Assembly (NCBI GenBank): GCA_030386875.1
Contig: CM059572.1
Span: 36,453,732-36,517,731 of the forward strand
Origin: Morinoia aosen
Taxonomy: Eukaryota; Arthropoda; Malacostraca; Amphipoda; Talitridae
Reading direction: 5' to 3'
DNA length: 64,000 bases
This document shows, piece after piece, positions 47,901 to 57,010 of this stretch; positions within the stretch are counted from its first letter, which is position 1; each line of letters begins with the position of its first letter. The notes under the pieces are model-generated. The model searched no databases. It was not told the DNA's origin and worked only from the letters and a program-made list of their open reading frames with translations. A program made the position numbers and the translations under genes.

Positions 47901-50900
47901 GTAGTATCTTCATTCATTGCGATTTTTATGTTAGTTTTACTTTCCCATTCAGAAGTAGTAGGATAGGTAATAGATTTAGGTTAGGTTGGTTTATCGTGTG
48001 CCGTTTATACTGGTGTCCCTAGGGATGCTTTGAGGTTACCCCCGCTATGTAGGCATTCGGAGACTATCATGCTAACATTGTTTCTTACAGTTTCCATTTC
48101 TTTATATTTTTGTCTATTCCTCCTCCTTTTCTTCTTAATTTCTAACTTTGTTTCTATGCACAGAGTAACCGTGTGGTAACACACCTTGTGCATAGATTCC
48201 CCGCTTTCTACAGTCCATATGAAATGGTAGCTTCTCTTCTCTCTTTTGGGACCACATTTTAAATGGCTATGGTGTTTAAATAAACTGATATTATTTGTAT
48301 TATCTTTTTCATGTTTTTCCTTAGAATATAAGCAAAATTAAAAGTTTGCTTAACGGCAATTTGTTATGCAAAGCAACTGCTGATTACGCCATATGACAAT
48401 TTAAAGATCCATTCATTTTATAATTACCTAGAGATCCAAAGAACTTATTACAACAGCTCAAGTTGTCTCAATTAGCTCATGCAGATCTAACTTACTTTCG
48501 GAAACAAAACGAGTAAAGTTTTAAGAAACTTTATATTCAATTTGGTATTCAGTTATCCAACTTTATTATCGGCAGGTTTGCTGTTGTTCGGTTGGCCTCA
48601 AAGTCAGTTTGATTTTTCAACTTCGAAACTTTTAAGCTCTGTGGAATTTTGTTCATCCACAATTTCACTTGGTGTATTCTAGTGCTCAGTCGAATACTTC
48701 GTGCATTAACATGTTGTTGCATGACTGGCTGCCATTCATTTCACAATTCTTCGGGTGTCTTATTTAAAAAAAAAATTCCGACACAAGGCTTTCATCTGTG
48801 AGAATAAGATCAAAACCCCCGACGCTGTGCAAACATACACTTGCGTTAATTTTTTATACAGTGTGCCTGCGTACGTGACGCTATCTGTCAGTGATTCTCT
48901 CGAGTGACACTGAGAAATGTTTATCAAAAGTTAAACTTTGAATTGTTGATCCGGGATTTTCTTCCCGAATTTATGTTATGTGAATTCGTATTATAACTTG
49001 AAGTGGGAAGTAGGAATTATTAACTTGGTGTAATGTGGTTTCACGATATTAACTTTTTTTCAGGAAGCCATCCAAATGGACGGTCTGATCCTATACAAGC
49101 TCGTCAAGAAAGTTTCGCCATCTGTTTACAAAATCCTGGTTAGTCGTCCTTGCAGAATATCCATGTATAATATTGGTTTTTTAGTTTATCTGATGATTGT
49201 GTTTTCTATTTGATGTGTGTTTGAAGCGACTAGAATAAATAGGCCTGTCACGTTGTAAACAGGGAACGAAATTTAAACTAACTTTGGTTAATATATTTTA
49301 GATGTCTCGCCCTGTAGGTACTTCTTTCAACAGCCAAGAGTTGATTTTAATTTTTACAGTTGAGAGTATGTCATTGATTTTTCAAGGTTGGAGGAATTAT
49401 TCTTATCTGTTCAACAGTTATGGAATATGCTAAGTAACAGGATATTTACATTTTTGTTTTCCAGTCATTTCCCTAAAAATCTCAAAGCTTTTGATGTACC
49501 AGAAACCATTTTATACACCACGTTTTAACCTCGTTAGCTTTGCAGAGTACGCAAACCTTAAGCACGGCTTTTTTTGCGTTACAGAAGAAGCAAAAAATCG
49601 ACCCTGTGCTCTACATGACGGAGTGGTTCATGTGCCTGTACTCCCGTACTCTGCCATGGGCCAGCGTGCTGCGGGTGTGGGACATGTTCTTCTGTGAAGG
49701 TGCGTGCGTGGTACGCCTGAAGTCATCAACGAATGCGATTTTAATGTCATGGATCTAATGTGAAGGTGCGTGTGTAACGCGCCTCAGGCTTCACCGAGTG
49801 AAATTATAATTTCTTGGGCGAATGACCGATTGAAATTCCAAAGTTGAGTGGCGGAGTGAAATTCCAAAGTAGAGTGGCGGAGTGAAATGTCATGGTGGAG
49901 TGACGGAGTGAAATGTCATGGTGGAGTGACGGAGTGAAATGTCATGGTGGAGTGACGGAGTGAAATGTCATGGTGGAGTGACGGAGTGAAATGTCGTGGT
50001 GGAGTGACGGAGTGAAATGTCGTGGTGGGATGACGGAATGTAGCTATAATAATTTCATTGCATTTATTTCTTTTCAGCGCCTCAGCGGAATTTCATAGTG
50101 ACCGCCAGGAAATTTTCCTGACGACCATCAGAATATTTGCTAATAACTAATAGCAACTCAGAAAATTTCATGCTTACTATCAAGAGGATTGTTTGATTAC
50201 CATCAGAGAATCTTTATCTACGACGTTAGTATCTAGTTTGAGAGTCAGTTACGTGGACCTTGTACTTCTATGCCATCTCGTTAAATGAAGGTGAAATTGA
50301 ATTCTAGCGACATGGCTCATTCTAAGAGAATGCTTGTTTATAGGTGTTATTACACCTATTACATTACTTGTATGAATTTCATGAAAAAGTGAACTCAATT
50401 TTAATGGATGTTCGAGAAATTTTTTCCCGTTGAGCGTTCTAGGATCTTGATTATAATCGTTGTCACCTCGCGCGAAAGCTTATAATCATCATTCACAAAA
50501 AGACCTTCGCTGTGACTTAGTTTCGTCCTGCTTTTCATCACCACGAGAGCGGCCTGATGTTTTGTCGTTGCATCTCATTGTATTCTTTCAGTGTGTCGCT
50601 GTGCTCACCGAGACATGAGTCTTATTTTGCATAAAAAATGGACGATTCTTTCAACACTTCTTCTAAGTATTTACTTTGCGATGAAATATTTGCTGCGGAG
50701 AGACTTTTTAAGCTGCCTGTACCAACGAGCAAAGAAAAGTTATTTGCTGTTATATTTAGCTTAACCTTCAATATATTCTATTTTCTATTTGTACAGCGAA
50801 ATATTTTTGGAGAAACTATCATTACTCACATTTTTCAAAGCTGATTTTTCAGTTTGCTCACACGTGAGCAATCCCTCAATTAATTTATTTTCATATTAAA

Positions 50901-53576
50901 GAAACCACGGACTCAGATATGAAAATAATCAATTCATTTAGATAAAATATTTAATTAAAGTTTCTGCTTGTACAGTAAAATTCTAAATGTTCTATTGTCA
51001 CACATAAACTTCCTTTTAACATGTATGCGTGGTCTCCATTTTGTCATTTGTAGTTTTCTAATTTTTCCTGAATAAATTCACCTTACAAAAACTCGAGGTC
51101 CAAATTTTAGTTACCAATACCCATAAAGTGTAAAGTGCATCCCATTGACAGTGTGTACAGGTGCACAACTTTGCCTCTCTCGTGCTCCATTGTAACACGC
51201 GTGCTAAAGACCGCTCCTCCGTGCAGGTGTGAAGGTTCTGTTCCGCGTGGGGCTGGTGCTGCTCAAGTTCGGCCTTCGCCAGGAGGTGCGCGCCAACTGC
51301 CCCTCCATGTACGAGACGCTCCAGGCTCTCAGGAACATCGCGCCCGGCATCATGGCTGAGGACTTCCTGCTCATGCAGGTACTGTGTGTGTGTCTCCCTC
51401 ATGTTGGTACTGTGTGTGTCTCCCTCATGTTGGTACTGTGTGTGTCTCCCTCGTGTTGGTACTGTGTGTGTCTCCCTCGTGTTGGTACTGTGTGTGTCTC
51501 CCTCGTGTTGGTACTGTGTGTGTCTCCCTCGTGTTGGTACTGTGTGTGTCTCCCTCGTGTTGGTACTGTGTGTGTCTCCCTCGTGTTGGTACTGTGTGTG
51601 TCTCCCTCGTGTTGGTACTGTGTGTGTCTCCCTCGTGTTGGTACTGTGTGTGTCTCCCTCGTGTTGGTACTGTGTGTGTCTCCCTCGTGTTGGTACTGTG
51701 TGTGTCTCCCTCGTGTTGGTACTGTGTGTGTCTCCCTCGTGTTGGTACTGTGTGTGTCTCCCTCGTGTTGGTACTGTGTGTGTCTCCCTCGTGTTGGTAC
51801 TGTGTGTGTCTCCCTCGTGTTGGTACTGTGTGTGTCTCCCTCGTGTTGGTACTGTGTGTGTCTCCCTCGTGTTGGTACTGTGTGTGTCTCCCTCGTGTTG
51901 GTACTGTGTGTGTCTCCCTCGTGTTGGTACTGTGTGTGTCTCCCTCGTGTTGGTACTGTGTGTGTCTCCCTCGTGTTGGTACTGTGTGTGTCTCCCTCGT
52001 GTTGGTACTGTGTGTGTCTCCCTCGTGTTGGTACTGTGTGTGTCTCCCTCATGTTGGTACTCTGTATGTCTGTCTTTATTTAATAATTTTGTATACCAGC
52101 TTTTTCTGCCTGTAATAAAAATTTGCTATGAATAATAATGCATACAGGTAGTTCAACGCAGTATCACATGATGTATATTTCATATCTCGTTCAGAAACAA
52201 AACAGTCTCACTGCGTACAACTGATGGCTTGAAGAAGTATTTGTCTGTGTCGATAAACATAGCAGACTGCTGACCAAAAAGTACCTAGGTCCTCGGCAAG
52301 GAGTCGTTGATGTGGGTGACTGTGGAGCTCGTTCCAATGGTACCGTCTAAAGATGACCTGATTAAAGCCTTTAGATGTGTTCTATAGAAGAAAGGATTGT
52401 TGTAGGATCACTAGAATTTGTCACACATTACTGTTAACTAGTCTTTCAATGGTTGCTCTTCTGCTTCCGATTCGTTTATTACGATTCGGAATAAATCCCT
52501 TTGTGATGATTTTATTCCATTGCCAAAAATATTTCTCGTTAGGATAGTTTCTTTCTGAGAAATACTATTTCTACTTTAATGATCGCTATTAGCTCTGATT
52601 TGGAAATATTGTGCATCATACACGGTTCTGTTGAAAACTTTCTTTCTTGACATAATTTTAATGAAATGTAAAAATACTTTGAAACAAAACATTTATTTGT
52701 GTTGCTATCAATAATAAAAAATTCATTAGCAGCAATTTATTGACCAAATATGAAGCTGAAAAAGTAATCGTTCGAATTTGGATTCGGTATATGGAAATGT
52801 ATTGAGTAATAAATAAATATACAAGATAGTTGAAATATGTTTGTATTTAATCATATGATTTAGTATTTAACTTGGTTCGTATCAGAGTATGTAGGACAGC
52901 GCATTTTGAAATTTATTTCAGTATCTATACGTTTTTCGGAATTCACCATAGAGTAGTCATTGTCAGTGTCTGTATCTTGGATTGCTATACGTTCATCCCC
53001 TCTGGGGAGAGAACTATTGTACCTATGGGAATTTGCACTCTCAGGGAGGGAATGTGAGGTCTTGAGCTCAGAGTTTAGTAGGCTTTATTTTGTTGAAATA
53101 AAATGTATTTCCTTATGTTAAGGACCACCTTTTTTTCTGTTCACCGCTGTCCTGTTTTTCAGCACTTACTATTTTCTTCTTCGACTTTTATCTTGTTTCA
53201 TAAACTTTCTTTTTAACTATGCACCTTGTGCATAGATTCCGCGTTCCCTTAACTCTATACTAAATGGTGCCTTCTTCGTTCCCCTCATTGGAACGTCTTA
53301 GTTGCGGTTAGGGAGGCTTAAATTTACATCTAATCTAATCCTTTACTTTCATTGGCGTTTTGGATTCTTTTAAGAGCTATCTTTGTTCTAGAACGTGTTT
53401 TTGAGGTAAAAGGGAAACTTCTTGCAGCACTGAAATTTCCCCTTACCTTCCTACAGCTGGGCAGACTGGATATTTCTGAAGAAGATCTGCAGAAGGAACA
53501 CATGCGTCAAAGCAACAAGAAAGAGCAAGAGAGAATACAGAAAGAAAAACAGGACCAGAAAACCAAAGAAAGATAG
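41811..53576 (+). CDS. wkd: Rab GTPase-activating protein, whacked / TBC1D10 type (8 coding exons)
   Basis: Joining 41811-41938, 44402-44578, 45018-45155, 47298-47475, 49064-49138, 49585-49699, 51227-51378 and 53457-53576 gives an uninterrupted 360-residue protein. It would stimulate GTP hydrolysis by a Rab; Drosophila whacked acts with Rab35 in tracheal terminal cells, and mammalian TBC1D10 proteins act on Rab27 and Rab35. Residues 1-43 are Ser/Thr-rich and end in [12 protein letters not shown], a family motif. The TBC domain runs from about 82 ([13 protein letters not shown]) to about 300. Both catalytic fingers are intact: IRKDLHR (Arg133) and YCQ (Gln169). Other family blocks are [16 protein letters not shown] (188-203), [13 protein letters not shown] (237-249) and [11 protein letters not shown] (261-271). 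The tail (about 322-360) is highly charged and may be helical, with no PDZ-binding end. The length is close to Drosophila whacked and shorter than human TBC1D10A. All introns are GT-AG. Codon and GC content are clearly higher than in the introns. Confidence 0.9.
42144..43019. mobile_element. Mariner-type foldback element in intron 1
   Basis: Ends TTGGGTTGGCTAAAAGTTCG (42144) and, reverse-complemented, TTGGGTTGGTCAAAAAGTTC (43019) are of the kind found on mariner elements, with TA at the left flank and CA at the right. The arms pair along nearly their whole length: TTGCATTCGAGGCCATGAAA at about 42674 against its reverse complement near 42890. A 354-base interspersed repeat has inserted in the left arm. 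No transposase frame. Confidence 0.75.
42190..42543 (+). repeat. Interspersed repeat family A nested in the mariner-type element
   Basis: Flanked by AATGTCATCTTTCCG on both sides (42175-42189 and 42544-42558), a perfect 15-base duplication. Head CCCCTCAGGGGGATACAACT; the hairpin CTGTGCACCTTGTGCATAG is nearly intact; the tail is TCATATAATAAT rather than the usual TAATCT repeats. Confidence 0.9.
43020..44401 (+). other. Rest of intron 1
   Basis: AT-rich intronic sequence with no recognisable exon or repeat. The acceptor CTCACTTTTAG ends at 44401. Confidence 0.5.
44402..44578 (+). CDS. wkd: whacked-type coding exon 2
   Basis: Begins with the third base of codon 43 after a TTTTAG acceptor and ends with two bases of codon 102 before GTAACT. 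Carries the linker [12 protein letters not shown] and the start of the TBC domain, [17 protein letters not shown]. No tandem array follows this donor. Confidence 0.9.
44668..45011 (+). repeat. Interspersed repeat family A abutting exon 3
   Basis: Head CCCCTGAGGGAGATACAACT; GTCTCGTTTTTCAGCACC; tail GGTGGCTCAAACTAACGTCT then AATCGAATTTGCAG, where the last AG is the acceptor of exon 3. The TCTAATC tail and CTAAC are good branch-point candidates. No clear target duplication, so an older copy. Confidence 0.8.
45018..45155 (+). CDS. wkd: whacked-type coding exon 3 (catalytic arginine)
   Basis: Acceptor TTTGCAG ends at 45017; donor GTGAGT starts at 45156. Completes codon 102, encodes 103-147 and two bases of codon 148. 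Contains the TBC signature IRKDLHR with catalytic Arg133, and FPLHEMF. Confidence 0.9.
45144..45396 (+). repeat. Four 65-base tandem copies spanning the exon 3 donor
   Basis: The block GAGGCCAGGGGTGAGTGCCT starts at 45146, 45211, 45276 (with GAAGCC) and 45341. The first copy is the real exon 3/intron 3 junction. Each later copy is preceded by ATAACAG or GTAACAG, an acceptor-like AG, and contains a donor-like GGTGAGT, so each looks like a 13-14 base pseudo-exon. Confidence 0.9.
45397..46852 (+). other. Intron 3, middle part
   Basis: AT-rich intronic sequence. A minus-strand frame of 128 codons at 45392-45778 starts inside the repeat array and matches no family I know; treated as chance. Confidence 0.45.
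46853..47204 (+). repeat. Interspersed repeat family A in intron 3
   Basis: Flanked by TGTTCGTTTTCTCC (46839) and TGTTCATTTTGTCC (47205), a 14-base duplication with two mismatches. Hairpin CTATGCACCTTGTGCATAG intact. It lies 93 bases before exon 4. Confidence 0.85.
47298..47475 (+). CDS. wkd: whacked-type coding exon 4 (catalytic glutamine)
   Basis: Acceptor GGCGCCAG ends at 47297; weak donor CTG|GTCAGT at 47476. Completes codon 148 and encodes 149-207, ending in phase 0. Contains YCQ with catalytic Gln169 and the conserved [12 protein letters not shown] and [19 protein letters not shown] blocks. GC-rich relative to the introns. Confidence 0.9.
47452..47905 (+). repeat. Tandem copies of the exon 4 end and donor
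   Basis: The exon's last 24 bases (CCCGGCTACTACAGTCACGG + GCTG) recur as CCCGGCTATTACAGTCATGG + TATG at 47547, 47626, 47705, 47754 and 47833. Spacing is 95, 79, 79, 49 (a 30-base deletion) and 79. Most copies carry GTGAGT (one has GCGAGT), closer to the donor consensus than the real GTCAGT. Confidence 0.9.
48010..48300 (+). repeat. Interspersed repeat, subfamily A-prime, in intron 4
   Basis: Contains the extended hairpin region CTATGCACAGAGTAACCGTG then TGGTAACACACCTTGTGCATAG, CATATGAAATGGTAGC, and the tail GTGTTTAAATAAACTGATA. Confidence 0.65.
48301..49063 (+). other. Intron 4, rest
   Basis: No repeat or exon recognised; acceptor TTTTTTTCAG ends at 49063. Confidence 0.5.
49064..49138 (+). 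CDS. wkd: whacked-type coding exon 5
   Basis: 75 bases, phase 0 at both ends, residues 208-232 ([20 protein letters not shown] and on). Acceptor TTTTTTTCAG, donor GTTAGT. Corresponds to the TBC helix region after GYYSxGL in the family. Confidence 0.85.
49585..49699 (+). CDS. wkd: whacked-type coding exon 6
   Basis: Acceptor TTTGCGTTACAG; donor AAG|GTGCGT. Residues 233-270 plus one base of codon 271. Encodes [20 protein letters not shown] and [13 protein letters not shown], the most conserved block of the family. Confidence 0.92.
49694..49830 (+). repeat. 66-base duplication spanning the exon 6 donor
   Basis: TGTGAAGGTGCGTG at the real junction (49694) recurs at 49760, giving a second donor-like site at 49766. 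The two 66-base units are diverged but alignable (ACGAATGCGATTTTAATGTC against CCGAGTGAAATTATAATTTC). Confidence 0.8.
49831..50041 (+). repeat. 26-base tandem array in intron 6
   Basis: About eight units of 26 bases (GAGTGAAATGTCATGGTGGA then GTGACG). The first units read AAATTCCAAAGTTGAGTGGC and are diverged; the last ones have GTCGTGG. It starts where the 66-base duplication ends. Confidence 0.9.
50042..51226 (+). other. Intron 6, rest
   Basis: AT-rich; no exon or repeat family recognised. Acceptor CTCCTCCGTGCAG ends at 51226. Confidence 0.5.
51227..51378 (+). CDS. wkd: whacked-type coding exon 7
   Basis: Residues 271-321: [20 protein letters not shown], then [14 protein letters not shown] and EDFLLMQ, the C-terminal TBC helices. 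Phase 0 end at ATGCAG|GTACTG. It runs straight into the 26-base array, whose open forward frames are not coding. Confidence 0.9.
51379..52068 (+). repeat. 26-base minisatellite starting at the exon 7 donor
   Basis: Units of 26 bases, GTACTGTGTGTGTCTCCCTC + GTGTTG, about 26 copies. The first unit begins exactly at the GT of the real donor (51379) and has two extra bases (one more GT). The first two units and the last have CATGTTG; all inner units have CGTGTTG. Open frames in four frames across the array are artefacts of a 26-base period without stops. Confidence 0.95.
52069..52996 (+). other. Intron 7, middle part
   Basis: AT-rich; no exon or repeat recognised. Confidence 0.5.
52997..53340 (+). 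repeat. Interspersed repeat family A in intron 7
   Basis: Head CCCCTCTGGGGAGAGAACTA; AACTATGCACCTTGTGCATA; tail TTACATCTAATCTAATCC. It lies 116 bases upstream of exon 8. The target duplication is not clear. Confidence 0.8.
53457..53576 (+). CDS. wkd: whacked-type coding exon 8 with stop
   Basis: Acceptor TTACCTTCCTACAG ends at 53456. Residues 322-360 then TAG at 53574-53576. Encodes [20 protein letters not shown] followed by a Lys/Glu/Gln-rich tail. The frame follows directly from exon 7 (phase 0) and the charged tail fits the family's region after the TBC domain. Confidence 0.85.
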   Translation: MGRLDISEEDLQKEHMRQSNKKEQERIQKEKQDQKTKER

Positions 53577-55017
53577 CGCTGACGTCTCCTATGCACTTCT
53601 GTTGCCTGGAGCCATCGCTGGGTGATGATACTCGTATTTTATGAAGAAATTCTGGAGATGATCAGCTCTGAAAAACTCAAGTGCGTATATGAGTTCTTTT
53701 TGTTTCTTTTGCAACTGGAAATAAGTTGCAACTACTGATATTAATGTATACATCTCGAGGATATTGTTTATGAAACTGATGAGGACACGTTTTTTCGAAC
53801 TGGTTTGTTCAGACAGTGATATCTATGGTGAAGCATGAGTTTTTTATAGGACTCAGTAAGGTATTTATTTCTTAAACAGTATTTCAGACTAAAGATGTAC
53901 TCGTATATATAGTTTTTTACTTGAGATTGATTCATCTTATCTAAAAAGCCGTGTTTCTTCTCGGTCAGTAACTTTTCTTATTGGGAACATTGTGGTTATC
54001 AATATACATGATAGATAAGAGTTTTTGTGTGAGGGGTATGAGTCTCCATTTTTATTTGCTTGAGACTAACTTCACAACAGGTTTGAAGCTGTTGCAAGAT
54101 AAGGTACGGTGTTTTGGTGCGTGTGAATTTGATCATTACATATCTTTTATTCTTTGTCAAAGTTTATTTCTTAGTAAGGCAATGTACATAAGAAGTAATA
54201 TGAATTACATTAATCGTGCTATTATTTTAGACGGAGTTTTTTCTTTACATGCACGTACTTATTGTTCCCTCGAACAAATCATAGACGGCACCTCGACTTT
54301 CTTTGACCACGAATCGTATAAAAGTTACTGCAAAACTCGAAATGGAACCTCAAATCTCGGTCGTTAACTTCTGAGTTTAAATACATACATTCGACAACTG
54401 AAGTCTTGAGTGAAGAAGTGGCCAATACAATTGAATGAAACAATATTTCATGAAAAACATAATGATCAGTCTTGATAGAAAAGTATGAGGATTTATTGCA
54501 TAATTTTGAACCAGAGAGTAGCCTGCATTAAAACGAGAACAACAGAGATGCTCCCATTTCTTCTATCAGTTTTGGACGTCGGCAGAAATACACCGAGCTT
54601 GCCTTATGTGTGCAGTGTGTGTCTCAGAAAGTTACGGGATGCAATTTGTGAGCGGGAATGCGATACTTGAGTAGTTTCTTATTCCTGAGAACGTATTGCT
54701 CTTTGTTATTTTAGTGAATTGGAAAAATTACTCGAAATGATTTGGTCTCATTTGTCACACAAAAATGGTGTTGAATTGCGACGGACCGATAAGTGAATTC
54801 GAAAGTCTGCTGAGGATTGTTCTCGTAAATTTTGAGCGAAATTGCATGTACTTGTTGTTCATCCAAATGTATTGAAACTTGATTTTCTATGTCAAAAGTT
54901 GCACGTGAAATTTCTAATTATTTGAGATAGTAAAACTTCAATGTTTTTATCAGTAATCGCAAATTCTTATGAATGGTAGAAATGATTTGAAATTCTGACC
55001 TAACTTGTATGAATAAA
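53577..55017 (+). other. wkd: Probable 3' untranslated region
   Basis: No further coding seen. An AATAAA at 55012-55017 is the first canonical polyadenylation signal I find after the stop; an ATTAAA near 54527 is an alternative. The open frame at 53981-54367 matches nothing and lacks an ATG at its 5' limit. The transcript end is inferred only. Confidence 0.4.
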
Positions 55018-56700
55018 AAAGTAATACTGGAACCAAAAGGTAAGAAATTAAATGCTAAAAAAAACGAGTTCTGGAGTGCATAAAACTATGCAGTTCTTCG
55101 GGTGGAGTTTAAGTGAGAGGTTTTGAGCCGATGGACTGAAGGGTCGCCAATATCTTTGTAATTCTGCGGCACCTAACCTAGTGACTGACTCGTATTGGCA
55201 AAAACGCAGCGAGATGTTCATTTAATTATCAGTAAGAATATTTTATGGGTTTTCATTGGTCAACTACTGTTCTATGAAGGGACTAGCGTATTGATATGAC
55301 GTGTGACTCGGCTGAACGACTAGGTTGCCTGAGGGATTTTGAAAAGTTCTCTGTGCTCGTGTGATAGTTGACGTTAATATTTGAGTACTGAAGTGACACG
55401 ATTGTTCGTGTCATAGCGTTAAGTAGATACCAGGGCGTAGCGTAGCAGCTAGTCTTTCTAATCCTATCATCAGGCTACCGTCCACTTTTGTACATCGTGT
55501 CAGCGTTTCTGGTATTCCTACTCGACTTGAGCTTGCTTTTAATTCTGTCATCACGCAATCAGTACTACGTCTACAAGCTTATTAGTTTGCACCTTGGCTT
55601 ACCTCTTCCAGAAATCCTTGTAGTTGCACTGCATAGAAGCATTTTTCCTAAAAGTGGTATCCAACCGATAACTAAACGAAAAAAGGATGCGGGGGCTTCC
55701 AATTGCGGCCTTATCTCCTTGTTGTTTTTTTTTCTAGGATACTGGTGCGGTTTGAATTTTAAAAATGTATACTCTCAAATAGTTACTTTCTGCTTAGCTA
55801 TATTCTGAAACTACCGTAAATCTTCAAGGATGTTTCTCCATTATAAGCTCCAAGAAGAGAAGAAGATTCAGTATTTCGGCTCTTTTTGTTGGGATTCAAT
55901 TCAACTCTTTATTACTACAGCTTAGTTTGTTCTACCAGCCATAATCTGTTTACACCTGGGTTCGTTTTTGTCTTTGTTTGAAGTTATGGAGTTTTCTCCG
56001 TCATGGAGGTAGAATTTCTAGATCTAAAAAATCGGACTGTGACTACTGAAAAGATTTAGGGCCTGAACCAGAATTTAATTTTTTTTTACAACTTAACCAT
56101 GAAGGTGAAGCTTGTTTTTGGTGTTTAACAATGCTGTACCTATCGCTCTCTAAACAGATCAAATCCATACAAGAACTAAGTCTGGATGTGTATAAAATCA
56201 ATTTACTCAGCTTCACATTAGTTTGAGCAGTAACTGACCTATAATGACTTGAGCCGTACAGCGATGTGTAAATTTTGCTCGGGCCCGACATGATACAGAT
56301 TCAAATTTTCAGTCATGATCAGGTAAATTGGAACAATGAAATTTTGTCATTCCTCGGTGATTCAACGTTTAGACTGAAGAGGAGGTACTTCCATTCCTAC
56401 CTTTCTTATTTCCGTGTGCAAGGATTGTAACAATACGGTGTCCATTGTTTCTGCTCCTAGGCAATTTATCTTGTATCATTTTCCAGTTATTCAAGTTTGC
56501 AACTAACATTCTAAGCATGAGTTACGTACCTGTTGTCTTCGTTCAAGTGTACCTGTTTAACGAATTTCCGTAGTGTATACTAACACTTTTTATCTCGTTA
56601 CGTTGTAGTACTTTAGTATTATATTTCGCCTTTTTGTAAACACTCATTTCCATAATAGTTACTTTTGCTATGCTATTCAATTTCTCCTTTCATGCGCTTC
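55018..56700. other. Gene-free stretch
   Basis: No supported exon. A 106-codon frame at 55488-55808 is hydrophobic at its start but has no recognised family or splice context. Confidence 0.35.
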
Positions 56701-57010
56701 CCCTCAGGGGGTTAAGACTATTGTATTTATGGTAATTAGCGTCACGGGGAGAATATGGAGGTCCCGAGCTATCGGTTAGATAAGTCTCTTTTTTTTTTTT
56801 GTTCAGATACAATAGAGTTTTGTTTTGTTACGGACCATATTTTTTTTCACCTACTACTTTCTCCTTTTTCTTCGACTTCCCCTCATTTACCGTACTGTTC
56901 CTATGCTTTCTGTGAATAGATTCCGCGTTTCCTCAAGACCATACTAAATGGTACCTTTCTATTTCTTCTTTGAAAGGCCATTGTTGCGGTTAGGGAGGCC
57001 TAAACTATCT
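56701..57010 (+). repeat. Interspersed repeat family A
   Basis: Head CCCCTCAGGGGGTTAAGACT, deleted around the GCTGTCCTG block, then CATACTAAATGGTACC and GGAGGCCTAAACTATCTCAT. Flanks TTTCATGCGCTT and TTTTCAAGCACTTT suggest a decayed target duplication. Confidence 0.75.

Noticed and set aside
51229..52135. Four long open frames (three forward, one reverse) of 217-284 codons
   Set aside because: Produced by the 26-base array behind exon 7. Only the first part, up to 51378, is coding (exon 7).
53981..54367. 128-codon frame after the whacked-type stop
   Set aside because: No ATG at its limit and no family; it falls in the likely 3' untranslated region.
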